Below, piece by piece: positions 11,801 through 23,715 of a stretch of DNA of 64,000 nt (the stretch's first letter is position 1; the number at the start of each line of letters is the position of its first letter). The stretch spans positions 23,859,323 to 23,923,322 of the forward strand of contig NW_024881272.1 in NCBI RefSeq assembly GCF_018691265.1, in the 5' to 3' direction. The position numbers and the translations under genes are program-made. A model generated the notes under the pieces. The model made no database searches, was not told where the DNA came from, and saw nothing but the letters and a program-made list of their open reading frames with translations. Source of the DNA: Tyto alba. Lineage: Eukaryota > Chordata > Aves > Strigiformes > Tytonidae.

Positions 11801-14800
11801 GCCACTAAAGCAGGCTATGCCTTGAAATTATGCAAGTATTGTCTTTACCTTCTGTCTGACTTGCAGAACCATGGAGGCTGGAGTACTCATTCCTGGGCAG
11901 GGGTATAGAACAAGTTTTCTTAATGTAGCAACATCACAGCACTGAAACAACTGCCATGGGATGCAGCTGTTCCACTATAATGAACATCCCAGGCAGGAAC
12001 CCCTGCAGTTTGGCCAGACTTTGGTGGGTCAGAACCTCTATTTCTGAAGTTCAAACCCTCTCCCTGACTGCTGGGTTCCTCCAGCCTGAATGACTGAAAA
12101 TCTTCAGTTTTTAAGCCTGGAGAGCAGCTGCAGGGAATCACTCCAGCTCCACCCTGAAACCATCACTGTCTTTACAGAAGAAATGTAAACACCAGCAGTG
12201 TCCTGGGTCTGGAGGTGCCACACGTGTGTGTGTGTGTGTGTGTATGTGTGTCTGTGTGTGTGTGGCTCATGGGATCCTCCCTGGAAACATCCATGGAGCC
12301 CCTTCCCTTGCCTGGTATCAGCAGGGGGAATGGGTCTGCCAAGCGTGCGGTCCTCTCCTCAAGGTGTGTCACTGATTTACGCTTGACGCCTGCTTGACAT
12401 ATCTCTGGACACCCTTGAAACCCTGTGACTCATCTCTGAGGAATTTGTTCTGATTACATAAAAAAAGCCAGCAAAATGTGTTCGCTTGCTCACAGCTGGG
12501 CGGAGATGCCTCTCCCATGCCAAGACTGAGGTGATAAAATCTCTGTGGAAATGAATGTGATTTTTCCTGTTGCTCTGTGGGACCAGTGGCTGAATTTCCA
12601 AGAGGAGAAACAGGCATCCCCAATGTATAGTTTTGCTTAGTCTTTGCTTTCCCCGCAGGGGTAAAAGCCCTCGAGGTCCAAGATTGTGCTGCTATTGCAA
12701 CCGCAGAAGGCAGCTGCCTCCACTGCCTCTTCCAGCATCTGTGGGTCCCGAGGGCTGGGCAGGCATTTCTTGCCCCAGAGGAAAAGGCTCTGCCAGGAGG
12801 CAGATGCTCTGGAACTTCACCCCTGTTACCAGTCAAGGGGAAATACAGGGTCTTGGGGACTCTGGTCAGTAGTATGACTGCAAAACACATATGGATTCTC
12901 CTGTGCTTGTGAATGCTCACGAGAGTAAATTTCTCCAGTTTAGTCCTGGATGGCCTCCTTACTCTCTGTCCTGGGTAGCTCAGTGTGTCCCAGGCAGACC
13001 TGGTTGGAGAAGACTTTTCTGTTCGTAACTGGAGAGCTGGAAGTGCACTGGTGCAGTGCTATCAGTGTCAGGCTGTGAGCTGGAAGATCAGTGTTTACAG
13101 TGCAAAACTGTCCCTCAATCCCAGCTCTGCTGCCCAGCACCTTCTCCCCTCGTCTCTCATCTCCCCATCGTGGCTGGGAGTGCAGAGCCCCTGGCTTGCA
13201 CTTCAGCAGGGGTTTTCTGGATGGTATGAAGACAGCCTGCTATGCTCTTGTCTGTTACTGGGAGGCTGCTGCCCAATAGACCCAGTTCTGTTGTGTAAAC
13301 TCTCACAGGTGATTTTTCAGATCTGATCCTGCCTCTTTGTTTTAACTTACAAAATGCAGAATGTCCAAGTGTGTCATCTCCCTTCGTTTCCTATTTTCTA
13401 TATTCCAAATAACTTTGCAACAGCTTTTGAACCCTGGCTGCTTCCATAAATACTGTACAGAAAATGATTGAGTCTTTGCCAAGGTGTTTTCACAGCAATG
13501 AGTCCATCGGAGCTGAGTTTTGATATAGTTTATTGTATTTTTATTTCTTACTCAGGTCCTGTAATGCTTCCTGCCCAACTGCTCCATAAAAGTGTATTTT
13601 TATCACAGGTTACTGTCTTCTATTAATGTAGAAGTGTCAGATCCACTGGGAACATAGCGAAGGAAACATGGAAATGGAGGTGAGGAGAAAGGGAATATTT
13701 TTAAAATAAAGTGAAGGCTTTTCCGGATAAAAAAATTAATGAACCTGCCTATAATGATTACAATAGACCTTCATTGCTAATGGCAAAACAGGCTAGTGTT
13801 TCAGGCAGAAATTTTTTCAGGATGGGAAAGTGTCAGTGTTTAGAATAGTAAAAACATATCCGTAAAGGGTTGATGAAACCAAGAGAGCAGGAGGCTGTGC
13901 TAAATCGTAGGGATGAAGCACAGGGCTGGCTCCCAGCATCCCTCCTCTGTGCTCTGCCCCAGCACGCAGCCTTCCCCCGCCTCGTGAGCTTCAGCCTCCT
14001 GGTCATTCTCCCTGGCCCTCGTGAGCTTCAGCCTCCTGGTCGTTACTTGCAGGAGCAAGAATGTGAGCAAGGAGTCACCTCGGACGCTACAGAGGGAGCA
14101 CCCAAGGTGTCTCCGCAGCTGGCTGCAGACTGCCTCACACACTTGTGGTTGGTAAAAATGGAGAGCGCATGATTAAAAGCCACCCTTATCCTTGTAGAGC
14201 CCATCTGCGGCGTTTGTGTCCCGTGGTGGAGCTGCTGACTGGTCTCCTTCTCACCACAGCATCAGATCAAGCGCCAGCGCCCGATGCTGTCGGAGGTGTC
14301 AGCTCCTTTGATACAGCTGTGCCCGACACTTCAGTGACTCGCTGCCTGACCCCAGGGGGAGGTGGCACGGCTGCCTTTGATGGCTTCTTTCTGATCATTG
14401 GCTCCGCTTCCCCAGCAGGTCTTTGTGGGGTGCTGGAGGACACCGTCTTGTAACACTTCTCATTCAGCCTGTGTAAGGGCTGTCACAAGGGCCAGGGGAG
14501 GTGGCCTGCAGCACGCAGTGACACACAGCTTTGTCTCTGTCTCTCCCCGCCAGCAGCTACCTCTCAGAATAATCCACAAACATCAAGTTTGGAGTCTCGG
14601 CCTGTAAAGGCACAAACAATAGCGCTTTATCATCATGTGGGCTCTCTCTGTGAAGCCGTCCTTTGCATTTTAAATCAACGCAAGTTGCTTGGGAGGGGGT
14701 GGTTGGGCTGCTTCAGGCCTCCAAGTACCTTAAAGTTTGCGGTAGCCAACAAGAAGAACAAAACTCCTTTGAAAGCCAGGCAGATGTCTAGCCTGGTGAT

Positions 14801-17800
14801 TTATAGACTGAAAACACAGCTATTCGAGCCTTGCTGATGAATTGCGATTGGAGTACAAGGAATGGTGCAGACTGAAATGGAGGTCAGCTTTGGAGGGGGA
14901 GGTTAGAGGCTGGGGCAGGGGCACCTCTGAAAGGGCAGTGCTTTTTCTTCAGACCAGCAGTGATGACTGATGAGGTTTATACATTTTTGTCTTTGTTTAA
15001 AAGCCACCTGTTTGACTGCGTTTTCGCTGAACGAAGGCCTCACATGCTGTTTCTGTGCCTGAGGTCTGCGTGTCTATGTAACAGAAATCTGGAAAAGATT
15101 GATGGAATAGAAGTCGCAACCAGAGCACAGGTATTGCCTTGTTCAGTAGGACAGAAGTATGGTAACACTCGTGGGGCACCACTGTGCACTAGTAACAGCA
15201 AGGAAGGTAAGGCTGTAGGATGGACAAAATCAGAATTAGGGTTTGGACAAGACCTCTGTAGGAAGAGACAGTAAGAGATCTACAGGGGTGTGCCAGAGCC
15301 CAGCTGCTGACCCCAACACTGAACACAGACCTCTGTTGGGGGGCTAGGTACCACCAGAAATCGCACTGTCACAGGTGTACGGTGCGCACCAGTATTACTG
15401 CCAGAGGCAGTAGCTAGCACAGCAATTCTCACCAACTGTGAGAGCACAAGAAGAGCTGATGGCCTTTCAGAGCTGTTTTCAGCAGGAATGAGGTTCTTGC
15501 AGAGGGACATTTTAGGAAGTAGCCTTTGATCAAGTGCCTTCATGGTTAAATTAATTGGAAAGGCAACAGAAGGGATGTTTTAACTTAGATTTTGCTTCCA
15601 AAAGGAGGGAACTAGGTAAGCAGGGCTGTATCTAGACTGCAGGGCAGCACTCAGCAGTGCTGGCAGGGTGCTCAGGGGAATTGGGAGGTGTGTGCAGACT
15701 CTGACCTCTGAATTTAGGCCTAGCCTGGGAGAATGGGCTACCAAAAGCAGATGCACTGAAGAGCTCACGGACTCATTGTAGACGATATATTTTTTGTGAA
15801 AAGTGCAAAAATTATCTATGATTCATGTTTGCAGCAAAAGGGGAACTGGCAGAAAAGGGCTGTGGGCATAACTTCATGAGTAACTGCTGCAAGGTGGTGT
15901 TAGAAGTAACAGAAGAGTGGGGGAAAACATCAGGAGACTTCACCCCTGATGGCTGGAAAGGACAGAGATAAAGTGGAAACTGGCAAAAGTCAAGTTGAAT
16001 TAGATCTTGCAAAGGAAAATAAAAAAACACTGGACAGTCCTACTGGCAAAAAAATTAATATGGAAACAAGGAAAGAATTACCAGGGCTGTGGCATGCAGG
16101 GAGGTGAAGGAAGCAAAAGTCATAGGGATTAAAGAGCCAAAGTGGGAATCACATGAATTAATATATTACCTCTGTAAGAGTGATATGATGAACGTGAGGG
16201 AAAGGGTATCTTATGGTGAGAAGTTCCAAGAAACAGAAAATGACTGGGTCAGCAGTGAAAGGCAAAAGCTGTTGAAGCTAATGCACTAAGTGTGAGAGCC
16301 TGAGAGATCTCTGTCCCAACCACTGCGCTGTTGAGACAATTAAGCCACAAGTCCAGAGGAAAAGGTCTTCAATAAATCTATCAGGTTACACATGGTTCCA
16401 CAGGATTAGATTGTAGTGGACATAATCCCTCTTTTTCCTTTCTTTTTTGGAGGATGAGAGCAAGTCAAGGAAAATAATCATGTCAAATTCAGACCTCTTA
16501 ATCTGACCTCAGAAGTACTATTCAGAACTTCAGAGCAGAGTTTAAATGAAAGAATAATTAAATCCTGAAAGCAAGCACAACATGGATTTATGAAAGGCAG
16601 GTTACAAAAACGAATTTAATATCTTTATTTGACTTAAAAAAAAAGTAATTCTGGGGACAGAGGAAGTGTAGTAGCCCAGTCTGTTTGAAATTCAGTTAAG
16701 CAGGTGATACTGTGCTGTGTGAGATATTATTAGCTAAGCTTCAGAAGGTACAGTTCGGTGCTACACCTGTATGTGAATATTCTCTCTAAAGGAGAACAAA
16801 GAGCATCGCTGAATGGATGGCTGGGAGTTCCCCTGCAGGAGGTCATGTGTAGTGTTTGCTTTAATAATTTTTGGCACAGAAGGCAATGGTATGCAAGTGG
16901 AATTTGTGATGAGACAAAACCAGGTGTGGTCAATACAAGGGAGGATCAAAATAACATCCAGGAAGACCATGAGCACCTTGAAAACAGGAATAAACTGGGT
17001 GGTATGAAACCTAAGAGTATGAATGGAAGGTCATGCTGTTTGGGGCAATACCAGAAATTTTGACTGTAAGTTGGGATAGCATTATTTAGCAATGGCAGAG
17101 GAGAAAAGTGCTTAGATAGGTGCAAATAAATCACAGGATAATTCAGGATTCCAGGCTGTTACTGTGAAAAAAAAAGGCAAATACAGCTCTGGAAAAGCTA
17201 GAGAAAAGGAGTACTTGTAGAGAGAGAAAATTGCCTCTGCATGAGGCAGTGGTGAGCCTTTTTTCTGGTTCACGAGAAGTACATTTGGGGTAAATAGGGA
17301 CATAAGGAGCTACTACACTTCTGGGAAATTTCCCAGTTTTCATAGAGGAAATGAACAATCTCTTTTAGTAGAAGGAAGACATGGCTTGTTTAGCTTAATA
17401 AAATTAAGACTGGGACGAGATAATTGCTCTCTCTGTATGTATTAAGAATAAGCAGGAGCTAAAAGAGCTGCTTAAAATTTCAAGTTGGTATAAGAACGAC
17501 TGGGCATAAAGGAGCTGTGAGTAAATCTCGTAAACATGAAAAGAGGAGGGTGCCCAGCCCTCCCTTTTGTTTCAGCATGTGTGGCTCCTGAGGGGGAGCA
17601 GGCAGGACAGGGCGGTCTGTGGTGCTGCCACGTCGTGGAGGATGGACTGACAGAGGAGGGGGCAACGGGTCCTGAACCAGGCAGGTCACTGGTGTGGTGG
17701 GAGGTAAAACTGGGAAACTGGCTCAGGGACAGCCACAGAACACCTAGTGTGGGTGGTCACCGTGCCAGGAGCAAAGCAAGGCTGTGGGCAATGCAGAGTC

Positions 17801-20800
17801 ATAAAAAATAAGCAGCTCTAGGGACAAGGCAGTGAAAGTTAAAGGCAGAGATAAATCAGCACCAGCGGAGACTGGAAACCAACTGTTACCAGTGCAGCAG
17901 CAATTCTTGCTGCTGCTGTGGTTTCTGTGCAGGTTTTTGGGGAGAGATACTGCTGACTTGCAGAAATACAGAGGATGTAACAGAACTGGGAAACCTCCTG
18001 CCCTACAACTTTCTGATTTTCTTGAATGCATTCGTCATTGACTTCACTCTCTCTGATTTAATCTTCCTGTATTTTAAGATATTGCAATATACTTGATAAG
18101 ACTAATGTGTTCTGAAGCTGAGGCATTCCCTGATTGTAATTGATTACAGATGGGGAACTTACCCTCCTCCTGGGTTGGTCTCTGAAACATTTTCTTAGTC
18201 TTAAAATATTCTGCTTGGCTTCTCTTGAAGGGACAGAGGGTGTTTTGTGCTTCCTTATGGAATCATCAAGAAAAAAAGGACAGGTGGTTTGGGACTGCTG
18301 CATTTGCATAACCCTGAAAAGTTGCTTTAACCAATGACAAATTTTGATCTAATAACTGTGACCAAATGATCAGACCCACTGCCACCTCTCTGGGGTGGAC
18401 AGCTGTAACAGTGCATGGGCTTGCAGAGTAACTCCCCTGCTGCTTCTCTCTCCGCTGAAAAGAGCAAAGATTTGCTACTCAGAGAGAGACCCAAAGCAAA
18501 GGGAATCCCAGCCTGATCCCCAAAGAACAAGAAGGGCTCTGGAGACTTCTGGGACGTTCCTGTTGGAACTCCCAGAAGCTCATTACTCCAGCTTGGGCTC
18601 CGACAAGCAGCCCGTTTGTTTGCACAAGCGGGAGCTGTACCAGACGCCCACTCGATGCGAGCGGCGGAGCGCGGAGAGGGCAGAGCCAGTCTGCCAGGTT
18701 GCAGGAGCAGTGGTGGTGGTGACGTGCAGGGACAAGAAGGTGGAGGTGGCAGTGAACACTCTGAGCTGCTCTGTCGCTGTCTAGAGGTACAGATTGACGA
18801 GAGGGGAGCTGGAGTCTTCTGCTTGTGATGCTGATGTCTAGCTTCAGGAGTTGGGGCAGGAGGTTTGTGAATATGAACGGTCTCACATACAAGAATAGGA
18901 AATGAGGCAGTAATGGGTCAGTGTCCATGGGATGAGAGGGTCAAAGCAGTCAGAAGGGACAGTGAGCATCTTACCAGATCAGCCAAAGCACAGCCAGCAT
19001 CTGAGAGCAGGAAAAGGCTTCTTTGCAGTAGTAGGAGGAATAAACCACCAGCATTGCAGTCACTTCATGTAATCATCCTCCAGGTGTGAGTCCTGCTCAC
19101 AATCCTCTGCTTAAAATGTCAAAATGAGCGCTCTGACAGCACAACTCTGTCTGTGGGGATGCAGGTGGCCAGAGCATTGCCTTTTTCTTATCATCCTGCT
19201 GCAGCTCAGGACACTGCATCAGCTGAAAGATTTCTAGGACAACTTGCCTGCAAGCTTGGTTACACAGAGAACCTCGGCTCACCCAGTGAGGGGTGGCAAA
19301 AGAGAACTTCCCCTTATAACAGCCATAACATGGTCCTGGCCCCAAAGCAAACACAAGCCTGCCAAGGCCTGGCTTTTCACAAGACCCTGCAGCCATCTCA
19401 CAGAGACCTTCTGCCTGCCAAATCCTGCCAGCAGTGTGTGTTACTCAGGCTGTGCTACCCAGGGTGCTACTCGGGGTGTATACACCCTAAATTTTGTTGT
19501 ATTTTGTTGTCTTTCCCCTGTCAGGGCAATGGAATCAAGGTCCCTGCCTCTCTGAGCAGTTCTGAGAAATCTGCTCCGGCTCTCCTCCCCACTGCCGCCA
19601 CTGGAATGCAGCTTCCTTCGCCCCATTAGCTCTGTCTGTCAGTGGGGTGAGTCCCTCTCCTGTAATCAGTAACTGGAGCTGGTGTTAAAGACATGCCTCA
19701 TCCCTCCTGCCCGCGTTGCTGTCAGGCGTGGAGCGAGCAGCACCACACTGATCACCCTGCTAGTGCTCTTTGGGAGGGACAAAAGCCTCACCAGGGAATC
19801 CTCTTCCTCTGTGGTATTACGTTCAACCACAAAACATTTGAGAGTACTGCCGTGGACACCACTAAGATCCATGGATCTAGTGGGAGGCTGAATTCCCTTA
19901 CATGTGGCTTTCTGCTTGGAAAGAGGAGTTCATGGCAGTGCCCAGGGTATAGAGCAGCCTGGGTGCTGAACAGCCAGAGGTTTATGGGTCTTGCCAGCAG
20001 CCCTGCAGTCAGTGCTGGAGCCAGACCCAGCCGTAATGTGAGAGACTACAATTGTATTGCTGGAAATGTTATTATCCACCTCCTGTACTTAAATTCCTGC
20101 TCCACTTGTACCTTGCACAGAGCAGATTTTCTCTTGCCATCAGATAAGGCACTTGCATGTGGACTGAGGTGATGTTCTGGGTGGTTTGAGTTTGCCTAGA
20201 AGTGGCTGCTTCCTCAGTTACTGTCTGTACCGAGGGACTCAAGCGGTTTGTCCCGTGTGAAGCCAGTTGGCTTCTCGTACCGTTTGATGAGGCTGAAAGA
20301 TGTGAAGGAGGGATCAGCTTGTGCAATGACGTATCAGGCACATCAGGCTCCCTGGTGCTTCAGATAGGCTTTGAACAACAAGCCCAGCCAGATGAAAATG
20401 AGTGCATGGAGACCTGGTGTTCCCAGCGTGGCCTGTGTGCCAGCAGACAGCTGCTGGCAGGAGCACACATGCACACTTGGCTGCTGCTGCCGGTGCCGTG
20501 CGTTCCTAGCAAGGGGCTGTGGTGTCAGCAGAGACGCTGCTGCATGGCGAGGGCCAAACCCGGGACCCCTGGCTGACATGCCACATGTGGGACTGTTTCC
20601 AGCCCATTGGGGGATCCTGGCTCTCTGGCTTCAAGTAACAGGCACATGCAGCCCTGCTCTCCCAGCTCCCTCTGCTCTGTACCACCATCGCTCCCACATC
20701 TGCTGTCTGAAATTCATGGGGTTTTTTCCTTTTAAGAGCCAGCTTTCTGCCCAGTGCCAGTTTTCAGTTTCTGCTTTTATGCTAGCAGAAGCCAAGCACT

Positions 20801-22399
20801 GAGTTGTTTCTGGGCAGCGTCTTTTCAGTTTAGACGGGGTCTTCTGCATTCTCAGAGTCCCAGAGAGTACCAACAGTTTACCACACACGGCCCTGTTGTT
20901 CCCGGTGCTGGTGCACCCTTTGCAGCAACCAGGAAACAGTATCACTGGAAGCAGAGAAAATCAAAGTCTTTTTCTGAACACAGGTTACAAGATAAGACCT
21001 GCCTGAACTTTCTTTAGCAGCTTTAACAGTTGTCATTCCTGTGCACTGAGGGGATGGAAGTGGCTTGTAAACACACAGTAGCAGCAAGAGATGTATTTCC
21101 AAAAGGTACTGGAGATCTAGAGAGGGACCTTCAGTCCTTTGGGCCTCTTGGCAACAGGCTGCACACCATGACCAGGGATGTCAGCGCCACACAGCAGTCG
21201 TGGCTTAGACCTGCTTGTCCTGGACAGGGCAGGACAGGACAAGAAGTGGATGACAGGAGCGCCACATGCGTGTTGTATGTGATGGATACAACCAGTGCTT
21301 TGCAGGCAGGTTCCCACAGTTTTGCAGTGGGTAAACTGGGTTTATGACAAAGTGCCTTCAGAGGGCTCGTTGGGCTGATGCTTTGTTGGCTTAGACTCTT
21401 CCAGGGAGGCTTCAGTAGAGCGATTTTATCATGGTCCAGATAGTATTTAGAGCTCAGATTACCTGCTGGCCAGAGCAGTATGCTGGAGACCTGGATTCAT
21501 TTACTGGGATTCTTGTCCTGTTGGGAGATTTTGTGGAAAATTGCTTTTCCCTATGCTGCCTTGGTCTCCCCACAAACCACTTACTGCTTTCAATAAGTGC
21601 TTTAATACTACCAGCGCAGAAGGATGATGGCACATGCTGTGGTCACGGCTAAAGCCTGCTGCAGGGAGCACGTGTGGGCGGGCTGACACCAGCTATAGCA
21701 ATCATTGCTCTGAAGTGCCTGGCTGGGAGATGGGACCACTTCACCCTTCGCATTGTATTAGTGTAACCTTCAGTGTGTGATTTCCTCTTGACAGGGCTAG
21801 CAGAGGCAAGAGCTGGCCTTGATGGGGCTGGTCTTGGGGCATTTCACCTGCATGCACCCCCATGCACTCCCCGGAGACCTCCCTTGGCAGGGAGCTGTAT
21901 GTGGGTACGACGTTCTGCCACCATGTCCTCTGCCAGCTCTGTTCCCCAGCGTGCATCACCGTTAATGCTGCGCTGTTGGACTCTTGTGTGTGGTGGCTTG
22001 GGAGGGCACTGTAACCAGCAACACCTGCCCAAGGTACCTGGGTTGCCCAGATCTCACCATGCCAAAAAAAAACCTTCACCCAGCCCATGGAGAAACCTCC
22101 TTCCTCAGGTACGCGGGTCTGACCCTGCTGGCTGTATCGTCTTTGGAGAAGAGCCTTGGTCTGCAAGGGCCCTTCTGGTCTGCAGCGGGGTCTGTCTCCT
22201 TGGCAGAAGCCACTGCCCTGCTCCAGCTGGAGTGTCCCTCAATGTGGGGGACGGGAGCATGCTTGGCCAGGATAGCTGCTGACCTCCTGTCTCTCCCATT
22301 TCCTTCCAGTCCTGGACGCACAACATCCAGCGGGAGAAGGAGTTCCTGCGGAAGCTGGTGAAAGCCCGAGTCATCACTGACCTAACCAGTGGGATCTGA
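8706..22399 (+). CDS. ST3GAL3: ST3GAL3, 3' part (two last coding exons): CMP-sialic acid:galactoside alpha-2,3-sialyltransferase
   Basis: This span covers the two terminal coding exons, 8706-8852 and 22310-22399, which join in phase 0 to give the last 78 residues. The enzyme is a type II Golgi membrane glycosyltransferase of family GT29. It transfers sialic acid from CMP-Neu5Ac in alpha-2,3 linkage to terminal galactose, mainly on Gal-beta-1,3/1,4-GlcNAc chains of glycoproteins. The translated sequence carries sialylmotif S (NIPTLGS through GFGYDM, including the conserved Cys in HNCDEV), motif III (HYYE) and, in the last exon, motif VS (H-NIQR-E). It ends ITDLTSGI, as mammalian ST3GAL3 does. 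The cytoplasmic tail, transmembrane anchor, stem and motif L are encoded upstream of the window. ST3GAL5 and other GT29 members are unlikely because the C-terminus matches ST3GAL3 almost residue for residue, as judged from memory of the human protein. Confidence 0.96.
9850..10060 (+). repeat. Diverged CR1-type LINE 3' end fragment
   Basis: The order of words here (AATTAG..., CAGGGCAATGAGTCTTTGGAACAAC, then a segment like AGTGGAGGCCAAGGGAACAAAC, then GAGGTCC...GAAGGGACTGG) follows the 3' end of old amniote CR1 elements. In those, a 'gtgaagttctggaacagcctcccaagg' segment precedes 'gcaaaaaacctaactgg'. The match is from memory and eroded, with approximate edges. No poly(A) tail is expected for CR1. 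Confidence 0.5.
12222..12263 (+). repeat. (TG)n microsatellite, interrupted
   Basis: About 40 nt of alternating TG are interrupted by TATG and TCTG units, within the ST3GAL3 last intron. It is a simple dinucleotide repeat and probably length-polymorphic. Confidence 0.95.
13980..14041 (+). repeat. Short tandem duplication, 37-bp period
   Basis: A 25-nt word beginning CCTCGTGAGCTTCAGCCTCC occurs at 13980-14004 and again, identical, at 14017-14041. The identity suggests a recent local duplication in the ST3GAL3 intron. Confidence 0.9.
15780..17560 (+). mobile_element. Decayed CR1-family LINE remnant (reverse-transcriptase part of ORF2 to near 3' end)
   Basis: Several consecutive segments follow, in order, the ORF2 of old amniote CR1/L3-like LINEs. 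They include GAATTACCAGGGCTGTGGCATGCAGGGAGG near 16075, a GGATTTATGAAAGGCAG...TTTAATATC block near 16582, and CCCCTGCAGGAGGTC...AATAATTTTTGGC near 16830. GGATCAAAATAACAT...CTTGAAAACAGGAATAA near 16940 and GGCTTGTTTAGCTTAATAAAATTAAGACTGGGACGAG near 17382 come next. Stops and indels are frequent and no ORF longer than about 100 codons survives, so it is dead. It inserted in the sense orientation of ST3GAL3. The family call is from memory and the edges are approximate. Confidence 0.7.
21475..21650 (+). repeat. Possible MIR-like/CORE-SINE remnant
   Basis: The stretch begins AGTATGCTGGAGACCTGG, has a CTGCCTTGGTCTCCCCACA segment near 21560 and a CAATAAGTGCTTTAATAC segment near 21593. This is the order of 'ggagacctgggttc', 'gcctcagtttccccatctgt' and 'aagtgctttg' in tRNA-derived amniote SINEs. 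Divergence is high and the call is tentative. Confidence 0.35.
22310..22399 (+). CDS. ST3GAL3: ST3GAL3 terminal coding exon (motif VS, stop codon)
   Basis: The exon follows a pyrimidine-rich TTTCCTTCCAG acceptor. It encodes 29 residues starting SWTHNIQREK and ending ITDLTSGI, then TGA at 22397-22399. The H-x4-E of sialylmotif VS (HNIQRE) supplies the catalytic-site histidine and glutamate of GT29 enzymes. Frame and sequence continue directly from the exon ending at 8852. Confidence 0.96.
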   Translation, partial: SWTHNIQREKEFLRKLVKARVITDLTSGI

Positions 22400-22703
22400 G
22401 TGGCTGCAGCCACTGCCTCTAAGGGAGGAGATGAAGATGCATGCTGCAGCTCTGGGAGCAGGCACTGGCAGCCCCCCGCAAGAATCCCACCTCACTGAAG
22501 ACACACAGAGATGCCCAGGTGCTCTGGGAAGACCCTCTCGCATTGCCAGTCTGCACAAGGGTTGCATCTGCTGCCTCCAGGCCAGAGCTGGCAGGAGGTG
22601 GGCAAGGCGCTGAGCGGGCAGTTCTTGAACTCTGCATCGCAGACAGATCTTCTATGTCCTGAATTAGACAGGAAAGACTCAGGAGAGAGAAGAAAGGTTT
22701 GTG

Positions 22704-22709
22704 AATAAA
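22704..22709 (+). terminator. ST3GAL3: AATAAA poly(A) signal, ST3GAL3 proximal candidate
   Basis: This canonical hexamer lies 305 nt after the stop codon, followed by a T/G-containing stretch (CAATTTGTGCCAAATGGG). It may give a short 3'UTR isoform. Confidence 0.5.
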
Positions 22710-23694
22710 ACAATTTGTGCCAAATGGGAGGTGACGCTGCCCTGAGGCAGCAATGCCTGAATGTACAAAGTATTATTTTTTAAAAGAAACTCTGCTGGAA
22801 TCATACTAGAAACACCAAGGTGCAAGGCAAAGTCTGCTTATGCACAGCCCTGCAAAGTCCCGGCCTCTCCATGCTCCATCTGCATTGTCACCGGCCTCAG
22901 ACCCTTCCCCAGGAAAACAAATCCGTCCAAAACTTCAGTGTTGTTGGTGCTGCTATAATTTGAAGAGAGAATAATGGCTTTCCCTTGTTCTCCACTTGGA
23001 GCTTCTGGATGGAGATGAGCATGGGTTTGTTTTTCTGCACTTTTCCTTGCTTCCTGCGTAGAGGTGACAGCAGCAGCCACTTAGTTGGCTGCATTTTCCA
23101 TAGCCATTTGCCCTGCTCTGCCTCTGCTCTGACCCCAAGGTGGAGCAGGGAGCCGATGACTTTCTCTGCCTGCAGCAGACCCTCCCCACCTTCCCGCCTG
23201 TCGCAGCGTTGCGGAGCCTGCCTCGCTGTGCTCAAGGCTTTCAGGCCTCTTGGTTTATGCCTGCTGTGCAGGGCCCCTGTGGAGTCCGTGCAGATTGGTG
23301 TCACCGTTTCTGGACAGCATCTCACTTTATTTTTGTGTGGGAGAGGAGTAATTTATTCTCTGGAAGGAGGTCAGATCTTGCGTGGAGTTCTGAAGCTTTA
23401 CAGTTTGAGAGCAGGCTGCCGAAGATGTTTGTTTTACGTTCCAGACTTGATCATGTTCCCTATTTAAGTGACATGTGACCTCAGTGATGATGGAGCCTGC
23501 TGGCACGGGTCGGGGCCTGCTGGGAACCTTCACCCTCTGCTCGGCCCCTGCTCACTTCATTTCCAAGCTCCTCCCGTGCTGCTCTAGCACTGCTGCTCCT
23601 CCTGCTCTCAGGAGCACGTCCCTTCCTTTGCCGTCTTGATCCCAAGATGCAGTATTTGCACATTTTATTTGTATACGTATTTCAGAGGAGCTGG

Positions 23695-23700
23695 AATAAA
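23695..23700 (+). terminator. ST3GAL3: AATAAA poly(A) signal, ST3GAL3 distal candidate
   Basis: This canonical hexamer sits in GCTGGAATAAACTGAGC with AT-rich sequence upstream and a GT-rich element about 25-50 nt downstream. It is the best candidate for the end of the gene. Confidence 0.6.
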
Positions 23701-23715
23701 CTGAGCAATGTGGCG

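Larger units (their letters stand above)
8853..22309 (+). other. ST3GAL3: ST3GAL3 last intron (13.5 kb)
   Basis: The intron is bounded by GTAGGG and TTCCAG. It carries the two CR1 remnants, the TG microsatellite, a short tandem duplication and a possible MIR-like fragment, all listed separately. The rest shows no conserved reading frame. The AT-rich stretch 13320-13860 and the block 14590-14680 look less random than their surroundings but have no assigned function. Confidence 0.8.
22400..23715 (+). other. ST3GAL3: ST3GAL3 3'UTR (probable extent)
   Basis: This is the sequence after the TGA. There are two candidate ends: an AATAAA at 22704 and another at 23695. The second is preceded by an AT-rich stretch (CATTTTATTTGTATACG near 23661) and followed within 30 nt by GTGGCGGAGTGCG...GTGGGGTGG, a good downstream GU-rich element. 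I favour it as the main 3' end. The short form would have a 3'UTR of about 0.3 kb and the long form about 1.3 kb. Confidence 0.6.
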
